NCBI GenBank assembly: GCA_011065235.1
Contig: JAAKFB010000109.1
Span: forward strand, 1-6,297
Source of the DNA: Chlamydiota bacterium
Lineage (GTDB): Bacteria; Chlamydiota; Chlamydiia; Chlamydiales; Rhabdochlamydiaceae
Direction: 5' to 3'
Length of the DNA stretch: 6,297 nt
The notes beneath the pieces were generated by a model. The model had not been told where the DNA came from. It saw nothing but the letters and a program-made list of their open reading frames with translations, and searched no databases. Positions within the stretch are counted from its first letter, which is position 1. Every line of letters starts with the position of its first letter. Position numbers and translations under genes: made by a program. This document shows positions 1 through 5,331 of this stretch, one piece after another.

Positions 1-46
1 CTTTTGTGCTTGGAAGGATGTCCAGGAGGTTCTTTGAAATGCTCAT
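1..46 (-). CDS. Possible 5' end of a divergent gene, cut by the window edge
   Basis: On the minus strand an ATG at 46-44 opens a frame that stays open to the window edge and reads MSISKNLLDILPSTK. The codons look ordinary, and a divergent gene would leave a gap of about 115 bp before the ExoD-like gene, which is a typical size. I see no Shine-Dalgarno before this ATG and no convincing promoter. The competing reading is the tail of a + strand gene: frame 3 is open from the left edge to a TAA at 63-65, but its peptide is rich in Arg and Met and less protein-like. With only 15 codons no family can be assigned. Confidence 0.2.
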   Translation of the reverse strand, partial: MSISKNLLDILPSTK

Positions 47-163
47 GAGAGTAAGCATTCAATAAAATATTGATATTTCTCAAGTTATTTCTAATTTGCC
101 AGGACTTTTTGAGGACGTACGTTTTCTCCCCGGTTTTTGCCAGCAATTGAGTTATTGAAAATT
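47..163. other. AT-rich gap before the ExoD-like gene
   Basis: This short gap is AT-rich at 60-95. It holds an inverted repeat with 6-bp arms (AAATAT, TG, ATATTT) at 65-78, an 8-bp palindrome ACGTACGT at 115-122 and a direct repeat AGGAC at 101-105 and 112-115/116. A TTGATA at 70-75 resembles a -35 element, but the best matching -10 (TAATTT at 92-97) is poor, so I do not call a promoter. The regulatory signals of the first operon are probably here but I cannot pin them down. Confidence 0.35.
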
Positions 164-778
164 ATGTTCGATTTTGGTCTTTTGGAGTCGATGGAATCAA
201 TTGATCGAACACTGAAAGAAAGCCTTGTGCTCATCCAAAAGCACAAGGGACCCATGAGTCTTCGAACTCTTTTGAAGTTCCTCGCCAAAAAGGGACCGAT
301 CCTTGTCATTTTGATTCTCATTCTCCCCTTTTGCCAGCCGTTTCATATTCCGGTCCTCTCGACGTTTTTTGGGCTAGCGATTGCCCTGGTAGCTTTTCAA
401 ATTGTATTTGGACAGCCTTTCTGGCTCCCAAAATTTTTACTCTCTAAGAAAATTTCCACATCGGTTCTGAAAAAAGTACTCCGGAAAAGTTTGGTTGTGA
501 TCGAAAAATTGAAAAGGTGGATCCATCCTAGGTGGACTTGGCTTTGCAAGTCTGCTGTTATGAAAGTGCTCAATGGCCTTGTCATTGCTCTCTTAGCCCT
601 TTTTTTGGCGCTACCTCTTCCTATTCCCACAACGAACCTGGGTGTCGCCTGGCCAATTCTATTGATCTGTTTGGGGCTCCTAGAAAATGATGGATTATTT
701 GTTTTTCTTGGGTATTTTGTTGGGATTGTCTATTTTGTTTTCTTTATCACACTCGTTATTGGACTCGGATCTCTATGA
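164..778 (+). CDS. ExoD family (exopolysaccharide synthesis-type) integral membrane protein
   Basis: This is a roughly 204-residue protein of the ExoD family, named for rhizobial ExoD, which affects exopolysaccharide production. The biochemical role of the family is not settled. Visible family features (numbered from ATG 164) are a soluble start, the MSLRTLLKFLAKKGP entry segment (31-45), hydrophobic stretches near 45-57 and 62-83, a basic amphipathic middle with PFWLPKFL (85-92) and HPRW (121-124), then hydrophobic stretches near 137-152, 158-175 and 178-200 with PLPIPTTNLG and GLLENDG. It should sit in the inner membrane. The start is uncertain: TTG 137 adds nine residues, ATG 164 has only a weak upstream purine run, and ATG 191 has GGAG just 3 nt before it. 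All lie in one frame, open from 113. Its TGA overlaps the next gene's ATG (ATGA), so the two are probably co-translated. Family call is firm; function is unknown. Confidence 0.88.
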   Translation: MFDFGLLESMESIDRTLKESLVLIQKHKGPMSLRTLLKFLAKKGPILVILILILPFCQPFHIPVLSTFFGLAIALVAFQIVFGQPFWLPKFLLSKKISTSVLKKVLRKSLVVIEKLKRWIHPRWTWLCKSAVMKVLNGLVIALLALFLALPLPIPTTNLGVAWPILLICLGLLENDGLFVFLGYFVGIVYFVFFITLVIGLGSL

Positions 779-1866
779 AAAAAAAGTTTTTATCCCTTCT
801 GTTTGTTGTTTTGACAATTTATCTACCAGCAAGCGAAAGGAACTTCTCTCCAGAAGAAGTGCTTCCAGCTGTTGTGTTTATTGCAAAAGAAATCAATTCT
901 TTTGATCAAGTATATCCCTATAATCCCGATAGTTTTTACGAATATTTGCGCCCTTTTTATGAGTGGTGGTGGCCCACAAGACATTTCCATGGTTCTGGAT
1001 TCATCGTCAGTCCTGATGGTTACGTGGTCACGAATGATCATGTGGTTGATGAAGGGACGGATTTCTTGATTGTCATCCGAGATTTTGATCTTAAAATCTA
1101 CAAAGCAAAATTGGTTGGATCGGACCCTCGAACAGATCTTGCTGTTCTGAAAATTGAAGACCCTGATGGGACGGAGTTTGCTTATTTAAAATTCGGAAAT
1201 TCTCAAAATGTCGCACTTGGCGATGACGTGACGGTGATTGGAAGCCCCATCACGACGGAATCAACCGTGACTAGAGGAATTATTAGCGGAAAAAACCGAA
1301 ATAATTGTGGGCTATTTGATATCGAGGGCTATCTGCAAACTGATGCACCCATCAACGCAGGGAATTCCGGAGGGCCTATCCTCAATGAAAACGGAGATGT
1401 AATCGGGGTCGTCAGCTTTGGTTTTAGTCATTTTTGGGGAATCGAGGGAATAGGCTTTGCTATTCCAAGTAATAGCGCAGAAAAGATCGTCAACCAATTC
1501 ATCACCAAAGGAAAAGTGTCACAGGGTTTTTTAGGGATTGAATTAGAAGATACTTGTGAAATCGTATTCGATCACTTCTTCTTCGATACAAATGGGGGAG
1601 CTCAAATTAGTGGAATCGTCCTAGATTCTCCTGCAGACAAAATGGGACTAGAGCCAGGTGATCTGATCATTGAATTCAATAATATCCCCATTGACATGCC
1701 CGCAAATTTACGCAATCACCTCTGCGTTCTGGAACCCGGCACCATAGTTCATTTAAGCGTAGATCGCGAAGGAGAAATCCTCGAATTCACAGTTGAGCTC
1801 GGCAGTGATGAATTATCAAAAAAACATGCTTCCATGGATTCTTTTGCATGTCAAATTGTTATCTGA
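775..1866 (+). CDS. HtrA/Deg-type serine protease with one PDZ domain
   Basis: This is a trypsin-like (S1C) protease of 363 residues, expected to be exported and to act in envelope protein quality control. Residues 1-20 are a signal peptide (KKK, hydrophobic core, then PAS), with cleavage likely near residue 20. The protease domain covers about 72-245 and carries the full catalytic triad: His89 in TNDHVV, Asp121 in RTDLAVL and Ser198 in GNSGGP. A single PDZ domain follows at about 247-342 (GLEPGDLIIEFNNIPI at 290-305). DegP and DegQ have two PDZ domains, so the architecture is closer to DegS or one-PDZ HtrA, although a cleavable signal rather than an anchor is suggested. The short linker before the domain is aromatic-rich, with three consecutive Trp (64-66). 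The start overlaps the upstream stop and is followed by a run of eight A. The 3' end overlaps the flavoprotein gene by 19 nt. It may be a paralogue of the main DegP, but that cannot be seen here. Confidence 0.94.
   Translation: MKKKFLSLLFVVLTIYLPASERNFSPEEVLPAVVFIAKEINSFDQVYPYNPDSFYEYLRPFYEWWWPTRHFHGSGFIVSPDGYVVTNDHVVDEGTDFLIVIRDFDLKIYKAKLVGSDPRTDLAVLKIEDPDGTEFAYLKFGNSQNVALGDDVTVIGSPITTESTVTRGIISGKNRNNCGLFDIEGYLQTDAPINAGNSGGPILNENGDVIGVVSFGFSHFWGIEGIGFAIPSNSAEKIVNQFITKGKVSQGFLGIELEDTCEIVFDHFFFDTNGGAQISGIVLDSPADKMGLEPGDLIIEFNNIPIDMPANLRNHLCVLEPGTIVHLSVDREGEILEFTVELGSDELSKKHASMDSFACQIVI
1818..1824 (+). other. A7 run in frame as A_AAA_AAA, a possible slippage site
   Basis: Seven A residues lie near the end of the HtrA gene and are phased as A AAA AAA in its frame (codons TCA AAA AAA CAT). 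A -1 shift here enters the flavoprotein frame, which is open from 1812 through 1848 and onward. The shift would therefore join HtrA to the flavoprotein. No stimulatory structure at the usual distance is evident. The hairpin downstream begins immediately at the last A, which is closer than usual. This is a permissive sequence rather than demonstrated recoding. Confidence 0.2.
1824..1851 (+). promoter_or_regulatory. Hairpin that covers the flavoprotein start codon
   Basis: The arms ACATGC (1824-1829) and GCATGT (1846-1851) are exact reverse complements separated by a 16-nt loop. The 3' arm contains the ATG of the flavoprotein gene at 1848-1850, and there is no Shine-Dalgarno before that ATG. 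A ribosome finishing the HtrA gene would melt this stem, so the layout fits translational coupling. The stem is only 6 bp, so it may be weak or fortuitous. Confidence 0.4.
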
Positions 1867-2906
1867 TTGTCATTGGAGGTGGAGCTGCGGGAATTTTTGC
1901 TGCTCTTAGAGCAAAAAAATGCAATCCCGATGCACGTGTCCTTTTGCTTGAAAAGACGGCAGTTTTGCTCGCAAAGGTGCGGATCTCAGGAGGCGGAAGA
2001 TGCAATGTCACCCACTCTTGCTTCGATCCGAAAGAACTCACCTCCCATTATCCCCGTGGCAACAAAGAACTTCTCGGCCCTTTTCACCGCTTCGGTCCCA
2101 AAGACACGATTGAGTGGTTTCAAGGAAAAGGGATCACTTTAAAAACTGAAAAAGATGGGCGGATTTTCCCCGCTACTGATAGCTCTGAAACCATCATTCA
2201 GTGCCTTTTAGGCGAAGCCAAGAGGTTGAACGTCGAGATCGGCTTAAGACAGAAAATTCAAACGATTGAAAAAACAGAAGAGGGTTTTTGTATCCACTTG
2301 AAAGAGGGAGAGTCTCTTCACTGCAAAAAGCTCCTTTTGGCAACAGGAAGCAGTTCTCAAGGCTATGAATGGGCTAAACAGTTGGGACATACGATTCAAA
2401 AACCTCTCCCCTCTCTGTTCACGTTTAATGTGCCGACATCTCCCCTCAAAGAACTTTCGGGGATCTCTGCCACCGATTGCGAGCTTCATCTCAAGGGAAC
2501 CTCTTTTCGTCAGCGAGGCCCCGTGCTCATCACCCACTTTGGATTCAGTGGCCCTGCTGTCATCAAACTCTCCGCATGGGCAGCCCCCTATCTCTTTGAA
2601 AAGGGTTACAAAGCCGATCTCATCATCAACTGGATGCCAGGGTCCACTCCCCTTCCAAAAAGGCTTATGAAGAAGTTGAAGCAAGATCTTCACGCTGATT
2701 GTTTTCGTATTGAAGGAAAAACGACCCACAGGGAGGAGTTTGTCACCTGCGGCGGAGTCACTCTAAATGAGATCAATTTCAAAACGATGGAGAGCAAAAT
2801 CTGCCCCGGGCTCTATTTTGCAGGCGAAATTCTCAACATCGATGGGGTCACAGGCGGCTTCAATTTCCAAAATGCCTGGACTACAGGCTTCCTAGCAGGC
2901 AGTTGA
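1848..2906 (+). CDS. HI0933/BaiN family NAD(P)/FAD-dependent oxidoreductase, shortened
   Basis: This flavoprotein belongs to the HI0933/YhiN/BaiN group. Cytosolic FAD-dependent oxidoreductase activity is expected, but the substrates of most members are unknown. It has the dinucleotide-binding IGGGAAG at 9-15, ISGGGRCNVT (46-55), GRIFP (104-108), an LLLATGSSS strand (162-170), THFGFSGPAV (229-238), FVTCGGVTLNEIN (298-310) and the C-terminal FAD-contact block from GLYFAGE (321-327) to DGVTGGFNFQNAWTTG (332-347). Family members usually have about 390-410 residues, but this one has 352. From memory of the family, the missing part is about 45-55 residues between the strand ending INWMPG (260-265) and the LKQDLHADCFRIEG segment (277-290), a helical part of the inserted domain. 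The FAD core is intact, so the enzyme may still fold. The start is the only ATG after the in-frame stop at 1809-1811, and it lies inside the HtrA gene. The gene ends in three consecutive stops, TGATAATAA. Confidence 0.93.
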   Translation: MSNCYLIVIGGGAAGIFAALRAKKCNPDARVLLLEKTAVLLAKVRISGGGRCNVTHSCFDPKELTSHYPRGNKELLGPFHRFGPKDTIEWFQGKGITLKTEKDGRIFPATDSSETIIQCLLGEAKRLNVEIGLRQKIQTIEKTEEGFCIHLKEGESLHCKKLLLATGSSSQGYEWAKQLGHTIQKPLPSLFTFNVPTSPLKELSGISATDCELHLKGTSFRQRGPVLITHFGFSGPAVIKLSAWAAPYLFEKGYKADLIINWMPGSTPLPKRLMKKLKQDLHADCFRIEGKTTHREEFVTCGGVTLNEINFKTMESKICPGLYFAGEILNIDGVTGGFNFQNAWTTGFLAGS

Positions 2907-2931
2907 TAATAAATCTGTAATAGCCTATAAT
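2903..2931 (+). promoter_or_regulatory. Near-consensus sigma70-type promoter for the CPBP gene
   Basis: TTGATA at 2903-2908 (five of six bases match TTGACA) and a perfect TATAAT at 2926-2931 are separated by exactly 17 bp. Transcription would start near 2938, leaving a leader of about 20 nt with an AGGAG at 2944-2948 ten bases before the ATG at 2959. The -35 element overlaps the TGA of the flavoprotein gene. Match quality, spacing and position all fit, so this is the best-supported promoter in the window. Confidence 0.8.
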
Positions 2932-2958
2932 ATTTAGAAAATTAGGAGAGAAAATAAA

Positions 2959-3957
2959 ATGAATTCTATTTGTTTTAACAATAACAATTCTATCTGCAGC
3001 CCTCTAAAAGAACCATCTACTAAACAAAGTATTTTGAATGATACTGTTACTCAAATGATCCAATTCATGAGGATCGATCGCGCAATCGTTGATGTAGTTC
3101 GAGATTTTTCTAGGGAACACATCGTAAACTTAATCACTTCTTCAGCTCTTTGGGGTTTTACAGTGATTTCCGCACAGGTATTAGGAGTCGCATTTGCTGT
3201 TTATATAGTTGTCCTTAACTTTGCTGTACACTATGCCGCCAACTTTTACATGAGTTCTCAAAAAGAAAATTTACATCGTTGTGACAATACTAATTTTTCA
3301 AAATCAACCCTATTCAAAAATGTGATAATAGGGCTTCTCCTTACAGCTCCTTTTTTCGCCCTAACAGAGGGCTTAACACTAGCCGTGGGCTTGATCATGA
3401 GCCAACTAGGGTTGTCCTCTGCAATGTACCAGGATGTCGGTGTTCTGCTTAGTCAATCGGGAATCACAGGGCTCTTTATGATTTTATTTGCGTGCGTCAT
3501 TGCTCCAATCACTGAAGAATTTACGTTCCGAGGATATCTTAATGACTTATTCTTAATTAATGATTATGATAAAAAACAATCACTACAAAACAAAACAATC
3601 ACTCAAAATCCTGATACTATTCCCCAAAAAACGGGGACTGTTGAAAGAATTTTTTCAAAATCAGCAGAAGCACCATCCTCACCTCCTCTGACTCCCCCAC
3701 CTACGGTCACGGATATTCGAAAGGATCCCGCCTTCAAAACTTGGGATAAGTTTAAAGCGATTTTAAAGACATCTTTAGTTTTTGGGCTCATGCATCTATC
3801 ACCCTTTCAGGGCTGGGCAAATATTCTAGTTTTTGTTGGTACGACCTTTATGGGATTATTTGCTGGTATCCTCACTGAATATACGGGCGATCTATGGGGA
3901 TCGACAACCATTCATATGCTAAATAATACCTTAGCAACAATTCTTTTGAGGGTTTAA
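2959..3957 (+). CDS. CPBP family intramembrane protease (Rce1/Abi-like) with a hydrophilic insert
   Basis: This 332-residue membrane protein carries the three CPBP (Abi, Rce1-like) motifs: E186-E187-x3-R191 in TEEFTFRG, the FGLMH motif ending in His279, and His319-x3-Asn323 near the C-terminus. These are the residues expected in an intramembrane glutamate-type protease. Bacterial members have been linked to maturation of small peptides or immunity to them, but no substrate is evident. Hydrophobic stretches occur near 57-97 (probably two segments), 120-147, 169-185, 268-282, 285-306 and 311-331. The first 50 residues are polar and unassigned, and no signal peptide is visible. Between the first and second motifs, residues about 200-265 form a hydrophilic insert rich in Lys, Gln, Ser and Pro (SSPPLTPPP at 240-248), where most members have a short loop. 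The gene has its own promoter and ribosome site, and is AT-richer than the flavoprotein gene, so it may have a different history. No bacteriocin-like small gene was seen beside it. Confidence 0.9.
   Translation: MNSICFNNNNSICSPLKEPSTKQSILNDTVTQMIQFMRIDRAIVDVVRDFSREHIVNLITSSALWGFTVISAQVLGVAFAVYIVVLNFAVHYAANFYMSSQKENLHRCDNTNFSKSTLFKNVIIGLLLTAPFFALTEGLTLAVGLIMSQLGLSSAMYQDVGVLLSQSGITGLFMILFACVIAPITEEFTFRGYLNDLFLINDYDKKQSLQNKTITQNPDTIPQKTGTVERIFSKSAEAPSSPPLTPPPTVTDIRKDPAFKTWDKFKAILKTSLVFGLMHLSPFQGWANILVFVGTTFMGLFAGILTEYTGDLWGSTTIHMLNNTLATILLRV
3573..3603 (+). repeat. 12-bp direct repeat inside the CPBP insert
   Basis: AAAACAATCACT occurs exactly at 3573-3584 and again at 3592-3603, an offset of 19 bp. 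The offset is not a multiple of three, so the two copies encode different residues. The repeat lies at the left edge of the hydrophilic insert and suggests that replication slippage or a small insertion helped make it. Confidence 0.55.
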
Positions 3958-3982
3958 AATTAACCTAAGCGTACTTTATAAT
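3954..3982 (+). promoter_or_regulatory. Promoter for the secreted orphan gene, with -10 six bases before the ATG
   Basis: A perfect TATAAT at 3977-3982 is preceded by TTAAAA at 3954-3959 (four of six bases match TTGACA) with 17-bp spacing. The predicted start of transcription falls at about 3988-3990, on or next to the ATG at 3989. No Shine-Dalgarno is present between the CPBP stop and this ATG, so the transcript may be leaderless. The -35 match is modest. An alternative is that the gene is read from the upstream CPBP promoter only. Confidence 0.55.
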
Positions 3983-3988
3983 AACTAA

Positions 3989-4546
3989 ATGCTTATAAAG
4001 TCACTTGTTTTATTTTTATTATTATTTTCTTCAATCGCTCACTCTCAGGAGTTGCATTGCACTCCAGAGCTAAAAAAGGTTGTGGAAAGGATAGAGCAGC
4101 TCCCTGAGGGCAAAGAGCTGATCGACCGGGTCCTTGAAGAGGGTGATTTGCACATTGTGATCAATCAGATCTATTCAAAAAAATTTGAAGGGTACTGGGA
4201 TGCTTCCATTCGGACCATTCATGTCACCAAAACGCCTTCTGACAGCGCTTTTATTTCGACGATTCTCTTTGAGCTTCACAATGCCCTCAGAGAATCGGAT
4301 TTTGAAAAGACCGACCAAATGGCCTATCAAGGAAGTCTTGATCGTAATGGATATGTCAAAGCGATGGAACACATCGAATATGAAAATGCTAGGGCCACCT
4401 CGAATTTATTGAATAAGGGAATTGAGTTGGGGCTTTTCCCCTATGATTCCTACTGGGAAGTCTCCGATACATTTGAAGAGCATTTTCTGGTCCAAAAACA
4501 AGCAGGCCATGCAGCTTGGTTTGCAAAAATGTACGACCAGCTTTAA
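3989..4546 (+). CDS. Secreted protein of unknown function
   Basis: I do not recognise this 185-residue protein with certainty. It begins with a clear signal peptide: one Lys, a Leu/Phe core at 5-13, then SSIAHS with cleavage likely after residue 19 (before QELHC). A mature protein of about 166 residues would be in the periplasm or outside. Cys24 follows the likely cleavage site but is not in a lipobox. The mature part looks like a mixed alpha/beta domain with a strand SIRTIHVT (73-80), then helices containing FELHNAL (94-100), MAYQGSLDRNGYV (111-123) and MEHIEYENA (126-134). The order of a strand, an E-x-H-N-A helix and an E-x-x-E-Y-E helix recalls the layout of metallopeptidase-like domains, but the HExxH zinc site is absent. 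A metallopeptidase-like fold is only a guess. The signal peptide supports the start at 3989 despite the lack of a ribosome site. The pseudouridine synthase gene begins 11 nt downstream. Confidence 0.85.
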   Translation: MLIKSLVLFLLLFSSIAHSQELHCTPELKKVVERIEQLPEGKELIDRVLEEGDLHIVINQIYSKKFEGYWDASIRTIHVTKTPSDSAFISTILFELHNALRESDFEKTDQMAYQGSLDRNGYVKAMEHIEYENARATSNLLNKGIELGLFPYDSYWEVSDTFEEHFLVQKQAGHAAWFAKMYDQL

Positions 4547-4557
4547 CCTGGTATCCT

Positions 4558-5226
4558 ATGGAAAAAATACGTCTTTCTAAAGTGATGTCTGAGCGAGGAA
4601 TCTGCTCTAGACGCGAGGCCGATCGCTACATTGAGCAAGGACTTGTCCTTGTCGATGGTGAAGTGATCTCCCAGCTGGGAACAAAGGTCTCACCCGACGC
4701 CTCAATCGAGCTGGCCCGCACGGATAAAAAGACCACCATCTTACTCAATAAACCCATTGGATATGTCTCTAATCTCCCAGAAAAGGATTATCCAGAGGCA
4801 GTGGAATTGCTTCCTCCCTCTCACAAAAAGTTGAACGTAGCAGGACGGCTCGATATCGACTCGAAGGGGCTTCTCGTGCTGACGAATGATGGAGCTCTTG
4901 TTAAAAAGCTTATCGGTCCCGACGCGGAGATGGAAAAGGAATATCTCGTCCGCGTGGAGGGAACAATCACAAAAGAAGGGATTCAAAAACTCTGCCGGGG
5001 TCTGTATTTAGATAATAACCTTCTCAAGCGGGCCCAAATCGATCAGCTCAAGCCAAATTTGCTCCGGTTCGTTTTGAAGGAAGGAAAAAAGCGGCAAATT
5101 CGCAGAATGTGCACCCTCGTTGGCCTACACGTCATTGGGCTAAAAAGGGTGCGTATTGGCCACATCCGACTCGGGGATTTATCCGAGGGAAAATGGCGCT
5201 ATCTGAATAAAAATGAAGCGTTCTAA
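4558..5226 (+). CDS. rRNA pseudouridine synthase, RsuA/RluB/RluE/RluF family
   Basis: This enzyme isomerises a specific uridine to pseudouridine in ribosomal RNA. It has 222 residues. An S4 RNA-binding domain at about 4-48 (RLSKVMSERGICSRREADRYI) precedes the catalytic domain. The catalytic motif is GRLDIDSKGLLVLTNDG, with the nucleophilic Asp at residue 99. Other family marks are LLNKPIGYV (62-70), EKEYLVRVEG (126-135) and the KEGKKRQIRRMC block (174-185). The RQIRRMC block and the GDLSEGKWRYL tail look closest to RluF (23S rRNA target in E. coli), but target site and rRNA subunit cannot be fixed by eye. I chose ATG 4558 because it places the S4 domain at the N-terminus as in the family. TTG 4516 is in frame but would overlap the upstream gene and add 14 unrelated residues. 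No Shine-Dalgarno is visible, so translation is probably coupled to the orphan gene, whose stop is 11 nt before. Confidence 0.93.
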   Translation: MEKIRLSKVMSERGICSRREADRYIEQGLVLVDGEVISQLGTKVSPDASIELARTDKKTTILLNKPIGYVSNLPEKDYPEAVELLPPSHKKLNVAGRLDIDSKGLLVLTNDGALVKKLIGPDAEMEKEYLVRVEGTITKEGIQKLCRGLYLDNNLLKRAQIDQLKPNLLRFVLKEGKKRQIRRMCTLVGLHVIGLKRVRIGHIRLGDLSEGKWRYLNKNEAF

Positions 5227-5242
5227 TCCTCTATTTCTTCAC

Positions 5243-5260
5243 TAGCAATAGCTATTGCTA
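5243..5260. promoter_or_regulatory. Perfect 18-bp palindrome, candidate operator
   Basis: TAGCAATAGCTATTGCTA equals its own reverse complement over all 18 bases. It begins 17 nt after the stop of the pseudouridine synthase gene and ends 2 bp before the -35 element of the phosphoketolase promoter. A run of T does not follow, so it is unlikely to be an intrinsic terminator. A dimeric transcription factor site is the better reading. The regulator is not in the window. Confidence 0.6.
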
Positions 5261-5262
5261 TA

Positions 5263-5292
5263 TTGAGATTGTTCAAAAATTCCCAATAAAAT
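5263..5292 (+). promoter_or_regulatory. Sigma70-type promoter for the phosphoketolase gene
   Basis: TTGAGA at 5263-5268 (five of six bases match TTGACA) and TAAAAT at 5287-5292 (five of six match TATAAT) are 18 bp apart. Transcription would begin near 5299, giving a leader of about 33 nt. The palindrome immediately upstream of the -35 is well placed for an activator or a repressor. Confidence 0.6.
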
Positions 5293-5317
5293 GTTGAATT
5301 TCTCTATATCTCATAAG

Positions 5318-5325
5318 AAAGGAGG
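5318..5325 (+). promoter_or_regulatory. Very strong ribosome binding site for phosphoketolase
   Basis: AAAGGAGG lies 6 nt before the ATG at 5332 and contains the full AAGGAGG complement of the 16S rRNA tail. It is the strongest ribosome site in the window, most of whose genes have weak or no site, and it fixes the start of this gene. High translation of the phosphoketolase is likely. Confidence 0.85.
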
Positions 5326-5331
5326 AATCTC

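Noticed and set aside
3..65. + strand open frame at the left edge, ending at TAA 63-65, as the tail of an upstream gene
   Set aside because: Only 20 codons are visible, with several AGG/AGA and Met codons; it cannot be told from chance, and the minus-strand reading looks slightly better.
778..785. Run of eight A at the start of the HtrA gene as a phase-variation tract
   Set aside because: It encodes the normal Lys-rich start of a signal peptide (MKKK), and eight bases is short; nothing else suggests phase variation.
2244..2729. 161-codon minus-strand open frame inside the flavoprotein gene
   Set aside because: It lies wholly within a gene with clear family motifs and encodes no recognisable protein.
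2959..4546. CPBP protease plus small secreted protein as a bacteriocin maturation and immunity pair
   Set aside because: The secreted protein is 185 residues with no double-glycine leader or bacteriocin-like core, and no transporter or regulator gene is next to it.
5243..5260. Palindrome as an intrinsic terminator of the pseudouridine synthase gene
   Set aside because: The stem is AT-rich and is followed by TATTGAGATT rather than a T-run, and it abuts a promoter.
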